64,000 nucleotides of DNA from NCBI GenBank assembly GCA_022702705.1, contig CM040432.1:43178540-43242539 (forward strand), read 5' to 3'. Below, in pieces: positions 1-11,290 of this stretch. Origin of the DNA: Papilionanthe hookeriana x Papilionanthe teres (Eukaryota > Streptophyta > Magnoliopsida > Asparagales > Orchidaceae). The notes below the pieces were generated by a model. It was not told where the DNA came from. It made no database searches and saw only the letters and a program-made list of their open reading frames with translations. Made by a program: the position numbers and the translations under genes. Each line of letters opens with the position of its first letter. Position 1 is the stretch's first letter.

Positions 1-129
1 CAGAATATTTGGATATGTCTTGGATGTCAGTTTATGTCGAATTATTTTGAAATGTCAATTTTTTTTCAATTTTGGCATAAAATGTTGAATTTATATCTTG
101 ATCTTAAACGATGAATTACTTTAGTTCAT

Positions 130-560
130 GTTTGTCTAAATTAAAAAAGGTTCGAAATTAGATTGAATTAACCTGGGTTCAGTCTGGTTGAACCTAAGTT
201 AGATTCAATGTTGATTGAATCTATCTGAACTTAAGTTAAAAGGTTTGAAATTAGATCCAATATTGGTTGAATTAACTTAGATTCTTGTCTGGTTGAACCT
301 AAGTTAGATTCAATGTTAATTGAATCTATTTATCTTGAGTTAATGTCTGTCTGAAATTAAGTCAAAAAGGTTTGAAATTAGATCCAATATTGATTGAATT
401 AACTTGGGTTCATGTCTGGTTGAACCTAAGTTAGATTCAATGTTGATTGAATCTATTTAACTTGAGTTCATGTCTGTTTGAACTTAAGTTAAAAAGGTTT
501 GGTTCAGAATAGATTTAATTAAGTTTTAAGTCTTGTTTAAATAGGACCTAAAGGTTAATC
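130..560. repeat. Degenerate tandem repeat, about 105-127 bp units
   Basis: About three to four imperfect units, anchored by gattcaatgtt at 202, 307 and 434. Each unit contains an inverted repeat with arms GATTCAAT and ATTGAATC around a 4-nt loop. It lies in the R/U5 leader part of the E1 LTR. Confidence 0.7.
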
Positions 561-859
561 AAGTCTAATAAATTAGACTCAATTAGATTTGCAGACCATC
601 TAAGTCCCTTTTAGATAATACTTAAGTCTTAATTAAGTCTATTTAAATTTAAACCTAGACTTAGGATTGAACTTAAGCCGGGCTTTAGTTTAGATTCAAG
701 TTAGATTAAATCTAAGGCTTAAGTTAGACTTAGGTTTATATCTTGTTAAACCTAATTATAGTTTGACTTAAGTCTAATATGGGTTAGACTTAACTTAGGT
801 TTTTGGGTTAGGTTCATGTCATGTTAAACCTAAGTATGATTTGACTTAAGTCTAATGTG

Positions 860-1140
860 GGTTAGACTTAAGTTAGGTTAGGTCTAAGTTAGGTTCAATG
901 TGGATTGAACATAAGGTTTAGGTTAACTTGAGTTCAAGTTAGATTGGACTCAAGTTATATTAGGTTTAAGTTAGGTTCGATGTGGGTTGAACCTAAGGTT
1001 TAGGTTAGCTTGAGTTCATGTTAGGTTGGACTCAAGTTAGGTAAGGTTTAGGTTAGGTTTAATGTGGATTGAACCTAAGGTTTAGGTTAACTTGAGTTCA
1101 AGTTAGTTTGGACTCAAGTTAGGTTAGGTTTAGGTTATGT
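860..1140. repeat. 82-bp tandem repeat, about 3 units
   Basis: The anchor aaggtttaggtt recurs at 913, 995 and 1077, a spacing of exactly 82. Most units carry arms AACCTAA and TTAGGTT around GGT. This is part of the E1 LTR leader. Confidence 0.75.
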
Positions 1141-1234
1141 TGAACTTGGAATAACAGGTTGTATTTGGGTGTGATTAAACCTTAAGGTTTAATAATTAAT
1201 TAAGTCTAATGTAGTGGACTTAATTAGGATTTGT

Positions 1235-1780
1235 GTTTGATTAAACCTTAGTTAGTTAAGGTCTAATGGTTTAATTAGGTCTAATGGTTTAGACCTAATT
1301 AGGGTTTAAGTTTGATTAAAACTTTGTTAGTTAAGGTCTAATAGTTTAATTAGGTCTAATGATTTAGACTTAATTAGGGCTTAAGTTTGATTAAACCTTA
1401 GTTAGTTAAGGTCTAATGGTTTAATTAGGTCTAATGATTTAGACCTAATTAGGGTTTAAGTTTGATTAAATCTTAGTTAGTTAGGGTCTAATGGTTTAAT
1501 TAGGTCTAATGATTTAGACCTAATTAGGGTTTAAGTTTGATTAAACCTTAGTTAGTTAAGGTCTAATGGTTTAATTAGGTCTAATGATTTAGACCTAATT
1601 AGGGTTTAAGTTTGATTAAACCTTAGTTAGTTAAGGTCTAATGGTTTAATTAGGTCTAATGATTTAGATCTAATTAGGGTTTAAGTTTGATTAAACCTTA
1701 GTTAGTTAAGGTCTAATGGTTTAATTAGGTCTAACGGGTTAGACCTAATTAGGGTTTATGTTTGTTTTAAACCTAATAGG
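1235..1780. repeat. 75-bp tandem repeat, 7 units without indels
   Basis: The anchor gtttga occurs at 1235, 1310, 1385, 1460, 1535, 1610, 1685 and 1760, always 75 apart. Each unit has a perfect 12-bp inverted repeat, AATTAGGTCTAA and TTAGACCTAATT, with a 4-nt loop (usually tgat); a few units have one mismatch. The constant spacing suggests recent amplification or correction between units. Confidence 0.92.
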
Positions 1781-1799
1781 TAAGAAGGTTAATTAAGTT

Positions 1800-2835
1800 T
1801 AATATGTCTTAAAGGTTTGATTTTGATTGATTAAGTTTAACATATTCTTAAACTTAATTAAAAGTGTTGATTCTTGTATTTAAACCTAATTTAGGTAAGG
1901 TTTAATGGGTTAATTAAGTTTATTATGTCTTTAAACTTAATTAAAAAGGTTTGATTTTTGATTAATTAAGTTTAATATATCTTTAAATTTCATTAAGACT
2001 TAATTTTTACATTAAACCTAATTTAAGTAAGGTTTAATGAATTAATTAAGTTTATTATGTCTTTAAACTAAATTAAAAGATTTTTTTTTTTTGATTAATT
2101 AAGTTTAATATATCTTTAAACTTAATTAAGATTTGATTTTTATATTAAACCTAATTTAAATAAGGTTTAATGAATTAATTAAGTTTATTATGTCTTTAAA
2201 CTTAATTAAAAGATTTAATTTTTTTTTATTAATTAAGTTTAATATATCTTTAAACTTAATTAAGATTTGATTTTTATATTAAACCTAATTTAAGTAAGGT
2301 TTAATGAGTTAATTAAGTTTATTATGTCTTTAAACTTAATTAAAAGGTCTAACTTTGATTGATTAATTTTAATATGTCTTTAAACTTAATTAAGATTTAA
2401 TTTTTTATATTAAACCCAATTTAAATAAGGTTTAATGGGTTAATTAAGTTTATTATGTCTTCAAACTTAATTAAATGATTTAATTTTGATTAATTAAGTT
2501 TAATATGTCTTTAAACTTAATTAAGATTTAATTTTTATATTAAACCTAATTTAAGTAAGGTTTAATGAGTTAATTAAGTTTATTATGTCTTTAAACTTAA
2601 TTAAATGATTTAATTTTGATTAATTAAGTTTAATATATATTTAAACTCAATTAGGATTTAATTTTTATATTAAACCTAATTTAAGTAAGGTTTAATGGGT
2701 TAATTAAGTTTATTATGTCTTTAAACTTAATTAAATGATTTAATTTTGATTAATTAAGTTTAATATGTCTTTAAACTTAATTAAGATTTAATTTTATATT
2801 AAACCTAATTTAAGTAAGGTTTAATGAGTTTAATT
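1800..2835. repeat. About 131-bp tandem repeat, 7 or more units
   Basis: The anchor aaggtttaatg occurs at 1897, 2029, 2162, 2296, 2427, 2557, 2687 and 2816 (spacing 129-134). Each unit holds two inverted repeats built on TTAATTAAGTTTA and TAAACTTAATTAA with a loop of about 9 nt. It is the largest array in the E1 LTR leader and is extremely AT-rich. Confidence 0.9.
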
Positions 2836-3490
2836 ATTATTTAGTTAAGTCCAATTTGGTCATTTTGGACTTAAATGAAATTTCTCACCAGTCTATCATA
2901 GACTAGAACCATTTTCAAACTTTGATTGTTGATGAAAATAAGTTGAATTTATAAAGGGGTATTTTTAGGATTGAAATTGTTTAATGATTTTAACCCTAAA
3001 TTTCAAAATACCATTCAAAATGACTTCTATGACTTAGAAATAATTTTCTTAGGGTTATTATCTGTTGCCCTATCATTTCTAGCCATTTGCATTTTTATTT
3101 TCCTTAATTTTCAATTTTTATAATTATTATTTGAAATAATTACAAAGAAACCTGAAAATTAAAGAAAAGTGTCATGGGCATGTTTTCTATCCTTGGAAAA
3201 ATTATGGATGGTCCCTAAGAACATAAAGATAAAAGCCTCCAAGTTTCATAATTTTTTGATTTATAAATAATTTTTAATAATTAAAATACTCCAGAGAGTA
3301 TTTAATTAATTAAAAATTAAATACTGAGAAAAAAATTATGATTTTGATCTCATAATTTTCTCCTCTTCAAGAGCTTTGCAGAGGTATTTTTGTCATATTT
3401 TTGTGACCTCTAGATAAAAAGATATTAATTTTTGAATGTTTTAAGGTTTTCTGGAATTTTTATTAATTTCCCGCCATCAAATTCACCGCC

Positions 3491-3520
3491 GTTCGACGCG
3501 TGTCCTCGGACGCGTCGAAC
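3491..3520. other. GC-rich perfect hairpin in E1 LTR leader
   Basis: Arms GTTCGACGCGT (3491-3501) and ACGCGTCGAAC (3510-3520) are exact reverse complements around an 8-nt loop, in otherwise AT-rich sequence about 620 nt downstream of the TATA box on the minus strand. Family A LTRs have a different GC-rich stem at a similar distance from their TATA box. Confidence 0.7.
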
Positions 3521-4136
3521 GAGTGGGAGGATCCACTGCAGGGGCCAAACAGCGGACACCTGCGGGGAATCATCCGCGTCGTCCATCCCTAAGGCGCGGG
3601 ATCGGACGGCCGAGATAATTCGGATAAAAATTTGAATTATTTCGAACCATTAAACTTTAAACATCAATATATCACTCATTTCTTGATTAAATTGGGTGAT
3701 TTTTATTTTTAAATGATCATCTGGATGAGAAGTATCTATCCATACGGTGATGATACATTTCTGGGCTAGTCTAACACATGATATATCAAAAATATGAAAT
3801 ATTTTGTGAAAAATAATTCCATACCTTTGCCACAAGTAAATTAAGCTAGATCAGACCTTGTAGCTGCCTTCTAGGATCCCAATGGAAGATTATTGCTGCA
3901 GCAATTTGATCCAGATGTCGGGCTTAAGGCAGAATTTTGGAGAGATTCCTAATTTAGGCTGTTTTTGAAAATTAATCAAATTGGATCAAATGGGCTCAAA
4001 CTATGGCTTGGATTTGATCCTAAAAGATTGCTGGGACTCTTAGGAAGACTTTTTATGTTTGGAGCAGGTGGATTTGGGCAGCCTATAGTTCTCCCTAAGT
4101 TTTTTCTTCTTCTTCCTAGGTTTGGCCATGGGGTCC

Positions 4137-4144
4137 TATTTATA
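4137..4144 (-). promoter_or_regulatory. TATA box of E1 LTR promoter
   Basis: The minus strand reads TATAAATA. The surrounding block (ccatggggtcc then the box) lines up with the TTTAAATAG boxes of the family A LTRs, which also follow a catggcc block. It would drive minus-strand transcription into the leader. The start site itself cannot be placed. Confidence 0.65.
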
Positions 4145-5054
4145 GCAAGGAGAGGTTATGGCTTAACTTAGGATGTTCTAGGGGAGTAGTTACTTTCTCT
4201 ATCAGCCCATTGGATGAAGGAATTCGTTGAAGATAGGCATTGATGCTTCTCCCTAAGTTTTCCATGATGATCTTCATTGTTTTGTCTCTCATCCATTGGC
4301 TCATGTGGGAGGTGCATGGTGAGCTGCTTTTTCTCTTCTTAGGGAGCTTACACCTCACCTCTTAAGCTTGGCAAATAGTGACACACAAGCTCACCCCTCA
4401 TCATTGCTTCTAACCATGGTAGGGGGGGTTTCATGCATGGTTTTCCTTCCATTGGATGGCTTGGGAGGTGGTGGTGAGGCCTCATGTTGGTCGGCCACCT
4501 CATGGATAAATGAGGGTTAGGGTGAAGGAGAGAGTGACACCTCACCCCATGCATGATGATGGGTATTAACCCATGGCTAAGTGGTCTTAATGTGGGCTTA
4601 ATTAAGCCTTAAGATGAGTTTAGCCTAATTAATTATGAGGAGGTTGTATGTCATTTCATTTCTTTTTAATTTCCCATTTTAATTAATTATTTTATTAATT
4701 AGAATTTTTGAAAAATATTTTATTAACTAATTTATTAATTGAAAATAATTTCAATTTAATTAATTGATTAATTTTATCATTTTTATGATTTTATGATTTT
4801 AATTTAATTTTTATTTTAATTAGTTATGTCATTTAATTAAAATATTGAAAATTATATCATTAATCATTTTAATTAATCAAAACAATTTTGAAATTAATTA
4901 TTTGATTAATTTTGTTGTTTTTATTTCATTTTTATCTATTTTAATCAAAATAGATAGGTGTTGACCAATTTTGATCTGGGTTGACCAAAGTCAGCCCAGA
5001 TTGATCAATTTAATTTTGAAATGTCCAATACTTGTGATTTTATCATTGTGGGGC

Positions 5055-5660
5055 TTTAAATGTGTCATTGGGTGAAAGGGTTGACTTATGGGTCAACAGG
5101 GTAGGTCATTAGATCTGGTTTGACTAATTTGACCAAAGTTGACTTTTTAGGTTATAAGGTTGACCTATGGGGTCAACAGGGTAGGTCAGTGGGTCTGGTT
5201 TGACCATTTTGACCAAAGTTGACTTTTTAGGTCAAAAGGTTGACCTATGGGGTCAACAGGGATGGTCAGTTGGTCTGGTTTGACCATTTTTACCAAAGTT
5301 GACTATTTAGGTTAAAAGGTTGACCTATGGGGTCAACAGGGTTAGTCAGTGGGTTTGGTTTGACCATTTTGACCAAAGTTGACGTTTTAGGACAAAAGAT
5401 TGACATATGGGGTCAACAGGGATGGTCAGTGGGTCTGTTTTGACCATTTTGACCAAAGTTGACTTTTTTAGGTCATAAGGTTGACCTATGGGGTCAACAG
5501 GGTTGGTCAGTGAGTCTGGTTTGACTAATTTGACCAAAGTTGACTTTTTAGGTCAAAAGGTTGACCTATGGGGTCAACAGGGTTTGTCAGTGGGTCTGGT
5601 TTGACCAATTTGACCAAAGTTGACTTTTTAGGTCATAAGGTTATTGACTCATTGTAAAAT
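5055..5660. repeat. 80-bp tandem array rich in W-box cores, E1 U3
   Basis: The anchor ggtcaacagg occurs at 5091, 5171, 5251, 5331, 5411, 5492 and 5572, spacing 80-81. A unit carries about six TTGAC(C/T) cores on one strand or the other, including the inverted pair GTTGACC and GGTCAAC. The array sits upstream of the E1 TATA box, in the position of a U3 enhancer. WRKY transcription factors bind TTGAC(C/T); binding here is inference. Confidence 0.85.
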
Positions 5661-5670
5661 GAGGTCAATA

Positions 5671-5685
5671 AAGGGCCCCCAATAT
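5671..5685 (-). other. Polypurine tract of E1
   Basis: The minus strand reads ATTGGGGGCCCTT immediately before the LTR. It marks the plus-strand primer site for second-strand synthesis and matches in place and sequence the E2 tract (TTGGGGGTCCATT). Confidence 0.75.
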
Positions 5686-5721
5686 GTGTAGAATACTATA
5701 TAAGTATTCTGCACATATTGG
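5679..5721. other. 19-bp hairpin beside the E1 PPT
   Basis: Arms CCAATATGTGTAGAATACT (5679-5697) and AGTATTCTGCACATATTGG (5703-5721) pair at 18 of 19 positions around a 5-nt loop. E2 has a hairpin of the same geometry at 36528-36570 with different arm sequence. Confidence 0.8.
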
Positions 5722-5864
5722 CGTTGACCGAAGTGGTCTAAAAGATGTCGCATAATGGTCAGGAAAGGAGGGGATATCATATCGCTCCCAGAGGATGTCA
5801 GATGTCTTTTATGTCGGTTCGAGATTTTCTTCTTATATTTGAAAAGAAATTTATTGGGAGGGAA

Positions 5865-6970
5865 AATAGATGTCTTATTTCATTTCTCAAAATGTCAATG
5901 TAGATATTTTGCTAAAGGAATGTCGTGATTTCCGTGTCAGGAAAGGACGTATATCCTATAACAGGAGGAGAAAATGGATGTCATTTTCCATTTCTCAAAA
6001 TGTTAATGTTGATACTTGGTTAGAGGAAAGTCACGACTTCCGTGTCAGGAAGGGATTTATATCCAATAACTGGAGAGAGAAAATAGATGTCATTTTCTAT
6101 TTTCCAGAATGTCGGTGTTAAGATTTGGTTAAAGGAAAGCCGTGATTTCCTTATTAGGAAAGGACTTATATCCAATAACCGGATAGAGAAAATAGATGTC
6201 ATTTTCCATTTCTCAAAATGTCGATGTCAATATTTGGTTAGAGGAAAGCTGTGATTTCCGTATCAGGAAAGGACTTATATCCAATAACCGAAGAAAGAAA
6301 ATAGATGTCATTTCCTATTTCTCAAGAATGTTAATGTCAAGATTTAGTTTGAGGAAAGTCGTGATTTCTGTATTAGGAAAGGACTTATATCCAATAACCG
6401 GAGAGAGAAAATAGATGTCATTTTCTATTTTCCTCAAAATGTGGATGTCAAGATTTGGTTAAAGGAATGTTGTAATTTCCGTATCAGGAAAGAATTTATA
6501 TCCAATAACCGAAGAGAGAAAATATATGTCATCTTCTATTTCTCAAAAATGTCAATGTCAAGATTTGGTTAGAGGAAAGCCGTGATTTCCGTATCAGTAA
6601 AGGACATATATCCAATAACTGAAGAGAGAAAATAGATGTCATTTTCTATTTTCCTCCAAATGTCGATTTCAAGATTCGGTTAAAGGAAATTCGTAAATTC
6701 CATATCAGGAAAGAACTTATATCCAATGACCGGAGAGAGAAAATAGATGTCATTTTCTATTTCTCAAAATGTCAATGTCAAGATTTGGTTAAAGGAAGGC
6801 CGTGATTTCCGTATTAGGAAAGGACTTATATCCAATAACCGAAGAGAGAAAATAGATGTCATCTTCTATTTTCCTCAAAATGTCGATGTCAAGATTTGGT
6901 TAAAGGAAAGTCATAATTTCCATATCAGGAAAGAATTTATATTCAATAATCGAAGAGAGCGGCGAACTCA
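5865..6970. repeat. About 110-bp tandem repeat in E1 3' UTR, 10 units
   Basis: The anchor gatgtc or tatgtc occurs at 5869, 5977, 6086, 6195, 6304, 6414, 6525, 6635, 6746 and 6855 (spacing 108-111). The array lies between the AlkB ORF and the PPT. Tandem repeats at this place are known in Tat/Ogre-lineage elements. Between PPT hairpin and array (5722-5864) and between array and solo LTR 1 (6971-7201) I see only unique AT-rich 3' UTR. Confidence 0.9.
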
Positions 6971-8261
6971 TTAATATTCTTAGTGGGAATATCCGCTTGG
7001 GTTTTGACCTATATAGGTCGAAAGTTAATTCTCATGTTTGATTATCATAAATTATTCATTTTGTCATTTATTGATTTCAGGACCTGCCGACATATCACAG
7101 ACAATGGGGAAATTTTTTTTTCAACATTTCATTTTATTTCCATAAAAAGTCACCAGTACATATTTATTGCAAACAAAAGCTTACAGTACATACATATGTA
7201 CATATCTGTCGGCATATTTTTAGGTTGTGTGTTTTATTTTGAAAAGGGGTCGCCTAACAGAAGTTGTCGGCGAATTTTTAATTTAGCTTAAATAAATAAT
7301 TTTGAAAAGTAGTATTTGATTTTGAAAATAATTTTAAATTTGAAGGTTTTAAGATATGAGATTAAACCAATCTCACATCCCAAATAGTTTATATAAACGA
7401 GCACCGCACCACAAACCGTGTATCCATCCCTAAGGATAGACACACTGCTTGATGGTGGGGCTCGATTAAATAAACTAGAAGATTTGTGACATCCGTTTGG
7501 TCTGCGAACCAATTTTATAAGCCGGCAAATTCCCCTGCTTAATATGAAAGCATTAAACAGGGTTTATATTACCTAGGTTCTTTAAAATTCCCTATAAGGG
7601 CAAGCCCCTATAGTTAATTACATCTTAAGTGACGGGAATCACCTAAGAAAACTCTCGATAATAATCAATAATTCTACTCTCAAGAATTTCAAAGTTTAAG
7701 TTCTCAAAGGATTGAATTTTGGAATTTCAATAGGGAATGGATCAAATTTGGAACATTTTGTTTTGGGAATTCAAAGGAAGAAAAGTAGGAGAAATCACAG
7801 ATTCGAAGTGAACTTCGGTAATTTCCCGACTATCCTATTGTTTGGCTTAGATTTAGGAAAGCCCTAATGTTTATTTAATGTCTTAATCTTGCCAATTTTA
7901 ATTAATTAGGGCTTATATTTATATGACATAATCATACAAATAGCCTCGAAGATGTGAGGGTTTATGTCGTATCAGACGACTACCTCGGAATCCTAAGACC
8001 GGTTAGGGCTTAATTTGCAATGCAAATGCCTAACGAAGAGTTGAGGATTTATGTTGCACTAGTGCAAACTACCTCGAAGTCCTATGGCTTGGTTATTTAA
8101 TTCTAAGACGAGTTTCAGTCGATGACGATGGCCGTGCTGCTTACCATGCTCCGAGCTCCTTGTTGTTGCAGAGGTTTAGTTTTAGAAGTCATAAATCAAG
8201 AGATGAGAAAAGTGTTTTGGTTTAGAGAAATCTTAATTTCTAAGTGTTTTTTATGTTTTAA

Positions 8262-8990
8262 TTAAATATTATATTTTTCTACAAGTTTGTAAATTTATTT
8301 GTTTCTAAAATGAGTTCCTCGTCGGTGATAATCACTCTCGGAATTCCAAATCTAGTAAAAATATTTTTTCATTAAAAATTTTTTGAAACACTTTTTAGCA
8401 TCACACCTAGGTAAGTCTTGTGCTTTGATCCATTTGGAAACATAATCAACATCTACTAATATATATGAGTTTCCAAATGAAGGAATAAAATGTCCCATGA
8501 AATCCTAATCCCCAAACATCAAAAATTTCAACTTCTAATATAAAATTCGAGGCATTTCATTTTTTCTCGATATGTTTCCTACTCTTTAGCGATTATCGCG
8601 AGGTTTTTATATATCTATATACATCTCTAAATAGAGTAGGCCAGTGGAATCGAATTGTAGAATTTTATTTACAGTTTTATCTGTCCCAAAATGTCCTCCA
8701 AAATCGAGTCATGACATTTTGAATGATTGGTTCGGTTCTTCATAAGGCAAATGTGCCCAATAATTAGATCAGCACATTTCTTATATAAGTATGGTTCATC
8801 CCAAAAGTATGTTTTAGTATCATGAATGAATTTTTTCTGTTGTTGCAAAGTTAACATAGGTGGTAAAGTGTCACTTACAATATAATTTACTATATCGGCA
8901 TACCAAGGTAATTTCCACTCATTTATATTATAAAGTTGTTCGTACGAAACTGTCTAAAATTTCATTACCGGTATCGGACAATTCATGATT
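8262..8990 (-). pseudogene. Athila integrase fragment inside solo LTR 1
   Basis: On the minus strand this matches, nearly base for base, the Athila integrase at 63530-64000 of this window (the blocks around ttccaaatgaaggaataaaa and aaatagagtaggc). It covers the HHCC and catalytic core region. Frame is lost in many places. The conceptual product keeps the aspartate at the second catalytic position (ITD) that the right-hand Athila copy has as asparagine. The break at about 8262 corresponds to 63527 in that copy. Function is lost. Confidence 0.75.
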
Positions 8991-10150
8991 TTCTAATCTT
9001 GATAAATGATCCGAATTTGATTATCAGTCTCCTTTTTGTTAATGATCTCAAAATCAAATTCTTGCATTAATAATATCCATCTAATTAATCTTGGTTTAGA
9101 ATCTTTCTTTTGCATTAAATACTTTATAGCGAGAATGATCGGTATGTACAATACATTTAGTTCCTATTAGATAATGCGAAATTTAGTAAAAGCATATACA
9201 ACTGCTAATAATTCTCTTTCGATAGCGTATAATTTATTTTGACATCATTTAGAGTTTTAACAGCACTAGTATATAACTTTAAAAATCTTATCATATCTTC
9301 GCCGAAGCGCTCCCATAGCATAATCACTAGCATCACACATAAGCTCGAATGGTTTCTCACGATTAGGTGAAACTATTATAGGTGCTGTAATTAATTTATC
9401 TTTTAATAATTCGAAAGCATTCAGACAATCGATTTGTAAATTCAAATTTCTTGTCCTTTTTTTCGAGAAGTTGGCATAGAGGTTTAGTAATTTTTGAAAA
9501 ATCTTTAATATAACGTTTGTAGAATCCAGCATGTCCCGAGAAAACTTCTTACCCCTTTTACCGTAGTTGGAGGTGGTAATTTAGCTATAACTTGAATTTT
9601 GCGGGGTCTACTTCCATGCCCTTTTCTAAAATTTTATTCCTTTAATACAATGCCACTTTAACAACCATAAATTGACATTTCTCCCAATTAAGAACTAAAT
9701 TAGTTTTCTCACATACTTCAAATACTTTTTCAAGATGATTTAAGCATGTGTCAAATGTTGTTCCAAATATGAAGAAATCATCCATAAATACTTCTATTTC
9801 ATTTTTTATCAATTAATTTACTAAATATAGACATCATACATCTACGGAATGTTGCGGGTGCATTACATAATTCAAAAGACATTCTTTGAAAAGCGAAAGT
9901 TCCAAAAGGACTAGTAAATGTAGTTATCTCTTGATCCTCACGAGCAATTTATATTTGATGATAATAGGTATATCCATGCAAGAAACAAAAATATTTATGT
10001 CAGGTAAATGTCTAACATACGGTATAAATAGTAAAGGAAGTGATCTTTCCTAGTGGTTGTGTTTAATTTTCTATAATCAATACATATTTCGCCATCCGGT
10101 AACTTGTCTTATAGGGATAAGATCATTATTTTCATTAGCTTTAACGGTCA
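8991..10150 (-). pseudogene. Athila RNase H and reverse transcriptase remnant
   Basis: The open piece 9266-9532 encodes the RT thumb and the start of RNase H, with PFELMCDASDYAMGA holding the expected first catalytic aspartate of a gypsy RNase H. Upstream in coding direction (9540-10150) short broken segments of RT remain, recognisable from order and from Athila-like phrases but full of stops. Order on the minus strand (RT then RNase H then integrase) is normal for Ty3/gypsy. Confidence 0.65.
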
Positions 10151-10429
10151 CTCCTCCTTTCTTAGGTACAGTGAATTGGGCTTACCGACAGCATCGGGAA
10201 ATGAGATATATAATGTCATTATCTAACCATTTTAAAATTTCCTTTTTGACTACTTCTTTCATTATCGGATTTAATCTCCTTTGGGGATACGCACAGAGCT
10301 TATGTTCATTATCTAAAATAATTAATTGCATACGGATTGAAGTAATAATTCATTTAATATCTGGCAAAGTCAATAAAATTTTTTATATTTTTTTTAAAGT
10401 ATCCTAAAAGTTTTTTTTTGTTCTTGAGA

Positions 10430-11290
10430 TTCATTTAATTCGAATGAAATAATAAGCTGGTAGAGTTGAAGAATTACCTAAGTAAGCATATTTCAAATGA
10501 TTAGGTAACATTTTTAACTCAAGTTCAGGAGGTTTAATAATCGATGCAACTATATTTTTTTCGGTGTTTTACGTGTTATCCAAAATTCAAATCTCTCTTG
10601 AATATAATCTAGTTCTTCATTTGTATCGGCTTTTTCAATTAATTCAATATTTTCTTTTTCTAATTTTTCTTCATAATATTCCTTAAAATGTTCTTTTTGT
10701 AAATGATCGAGTACTTCCATTCGAAAACACTCATCATCTTTTTCTAAGCCTTGAGGATATTTCATTGATTTAGCGATATTAAAAGTTACTTTTTTGTCAT
10801 TTACTCTCATAGTTAATTCTCCTTTACGAACATCAATCATAGCTTTTCCAGTGGCTAAAAATGGTCTTCCTAAAATGATAGGAATTTCTTTATCTTCTTC
10901 TATATCTAAGACAATAAAATCTACGGGGAGATAAATTTATCCACTTTTACTAATACATCTTCAATAACTCCCTTAGGATGATATGTAACGAACGATCAGC
11001 TAAGCGAAGAGTTACTAAAGTAGGTGAAATTTCTCCCAATCCTAATCTTTTAAAATAGATAGAGGCATTAGATTGATGCTTGCTCCTAAGTCACACAAAG
11101 CTTTTCCATTGGATTTTTCTCCGATAGCGCGAGTATAGTGAAACTACCGGGATCTTTTAATTTTTCGGGGAGTTTTTCGAATAATAGCACTACACTCTTC
11201 ATTAAGTGCGACCATTTCATTATCGATAAATTTTCGTTTTTATTTAGAACATCTTTCATGAATTTTACATAGTTTGGCATACGATTTCAG
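10430..11290 (-). pseudogene. Athila protease and protease-RT linker remnant
   Basis: The open piece 10550-10840 starts MIDVRKGELTMRVNDKKVTF, a typical Athila linker between protease and RT. Piece 11086-11280 starts MPNYVKFMKDVLNKNENL and ends near KLKDPGSFTI, the conserved start of Athila protease regions. Both are in separate frames, so the polyprotein is broken. No complete protease active site is readable. Confidence 0.7.

Larger units (their letters stand above)
1..5670 (-). mobile_element. 3' LTR of Tat-lineage element E1, left end outside window
   Basis: Long terminal repeat read on the minus strand. Its minus-strand start at 5670 is fixed by the polypurine tract beside it and by the end sequence gaggtcaata, close to the gaggtcaaca that ends all four family A LTRs in this window. 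U3 runs from 5670 to a TATA box near 4140 and holds an 80-bp array. The rest, more than 4.1 kb, would be transcribed R/U5 leader: a GC-rich stem near 3500, plain AT-rich sequence (about 2835-3480), and four tandem arrays below 2830. I see nothing further in 1-130, 565-855 and 4150-5050. No credible ORF is present. The LTR continues left of base 1, so its full length is unknown. Confidence 0.8.

Noticed and set aside
730..1140. Telomere-like repeats (ttaggtt runs)
   Set aside because: The plant telomere unit TTTAGGG does not occur in tandem here; the runs belong to an 82-bp repeat.
1235..2835. CRISPR-like or centromeric satellite array
   Set aside because: Units are directly adjacent without spacers and lie inside an LTR bounded by a PPT, so they are LTR-internal tandem repeats.
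6983..7291. 102-codon plus-strand ORF crossing into solo LTR 1
   Set aside because: It crosses the LTR 1 boundary at 7207 and so cannot be an old gene; no domain.
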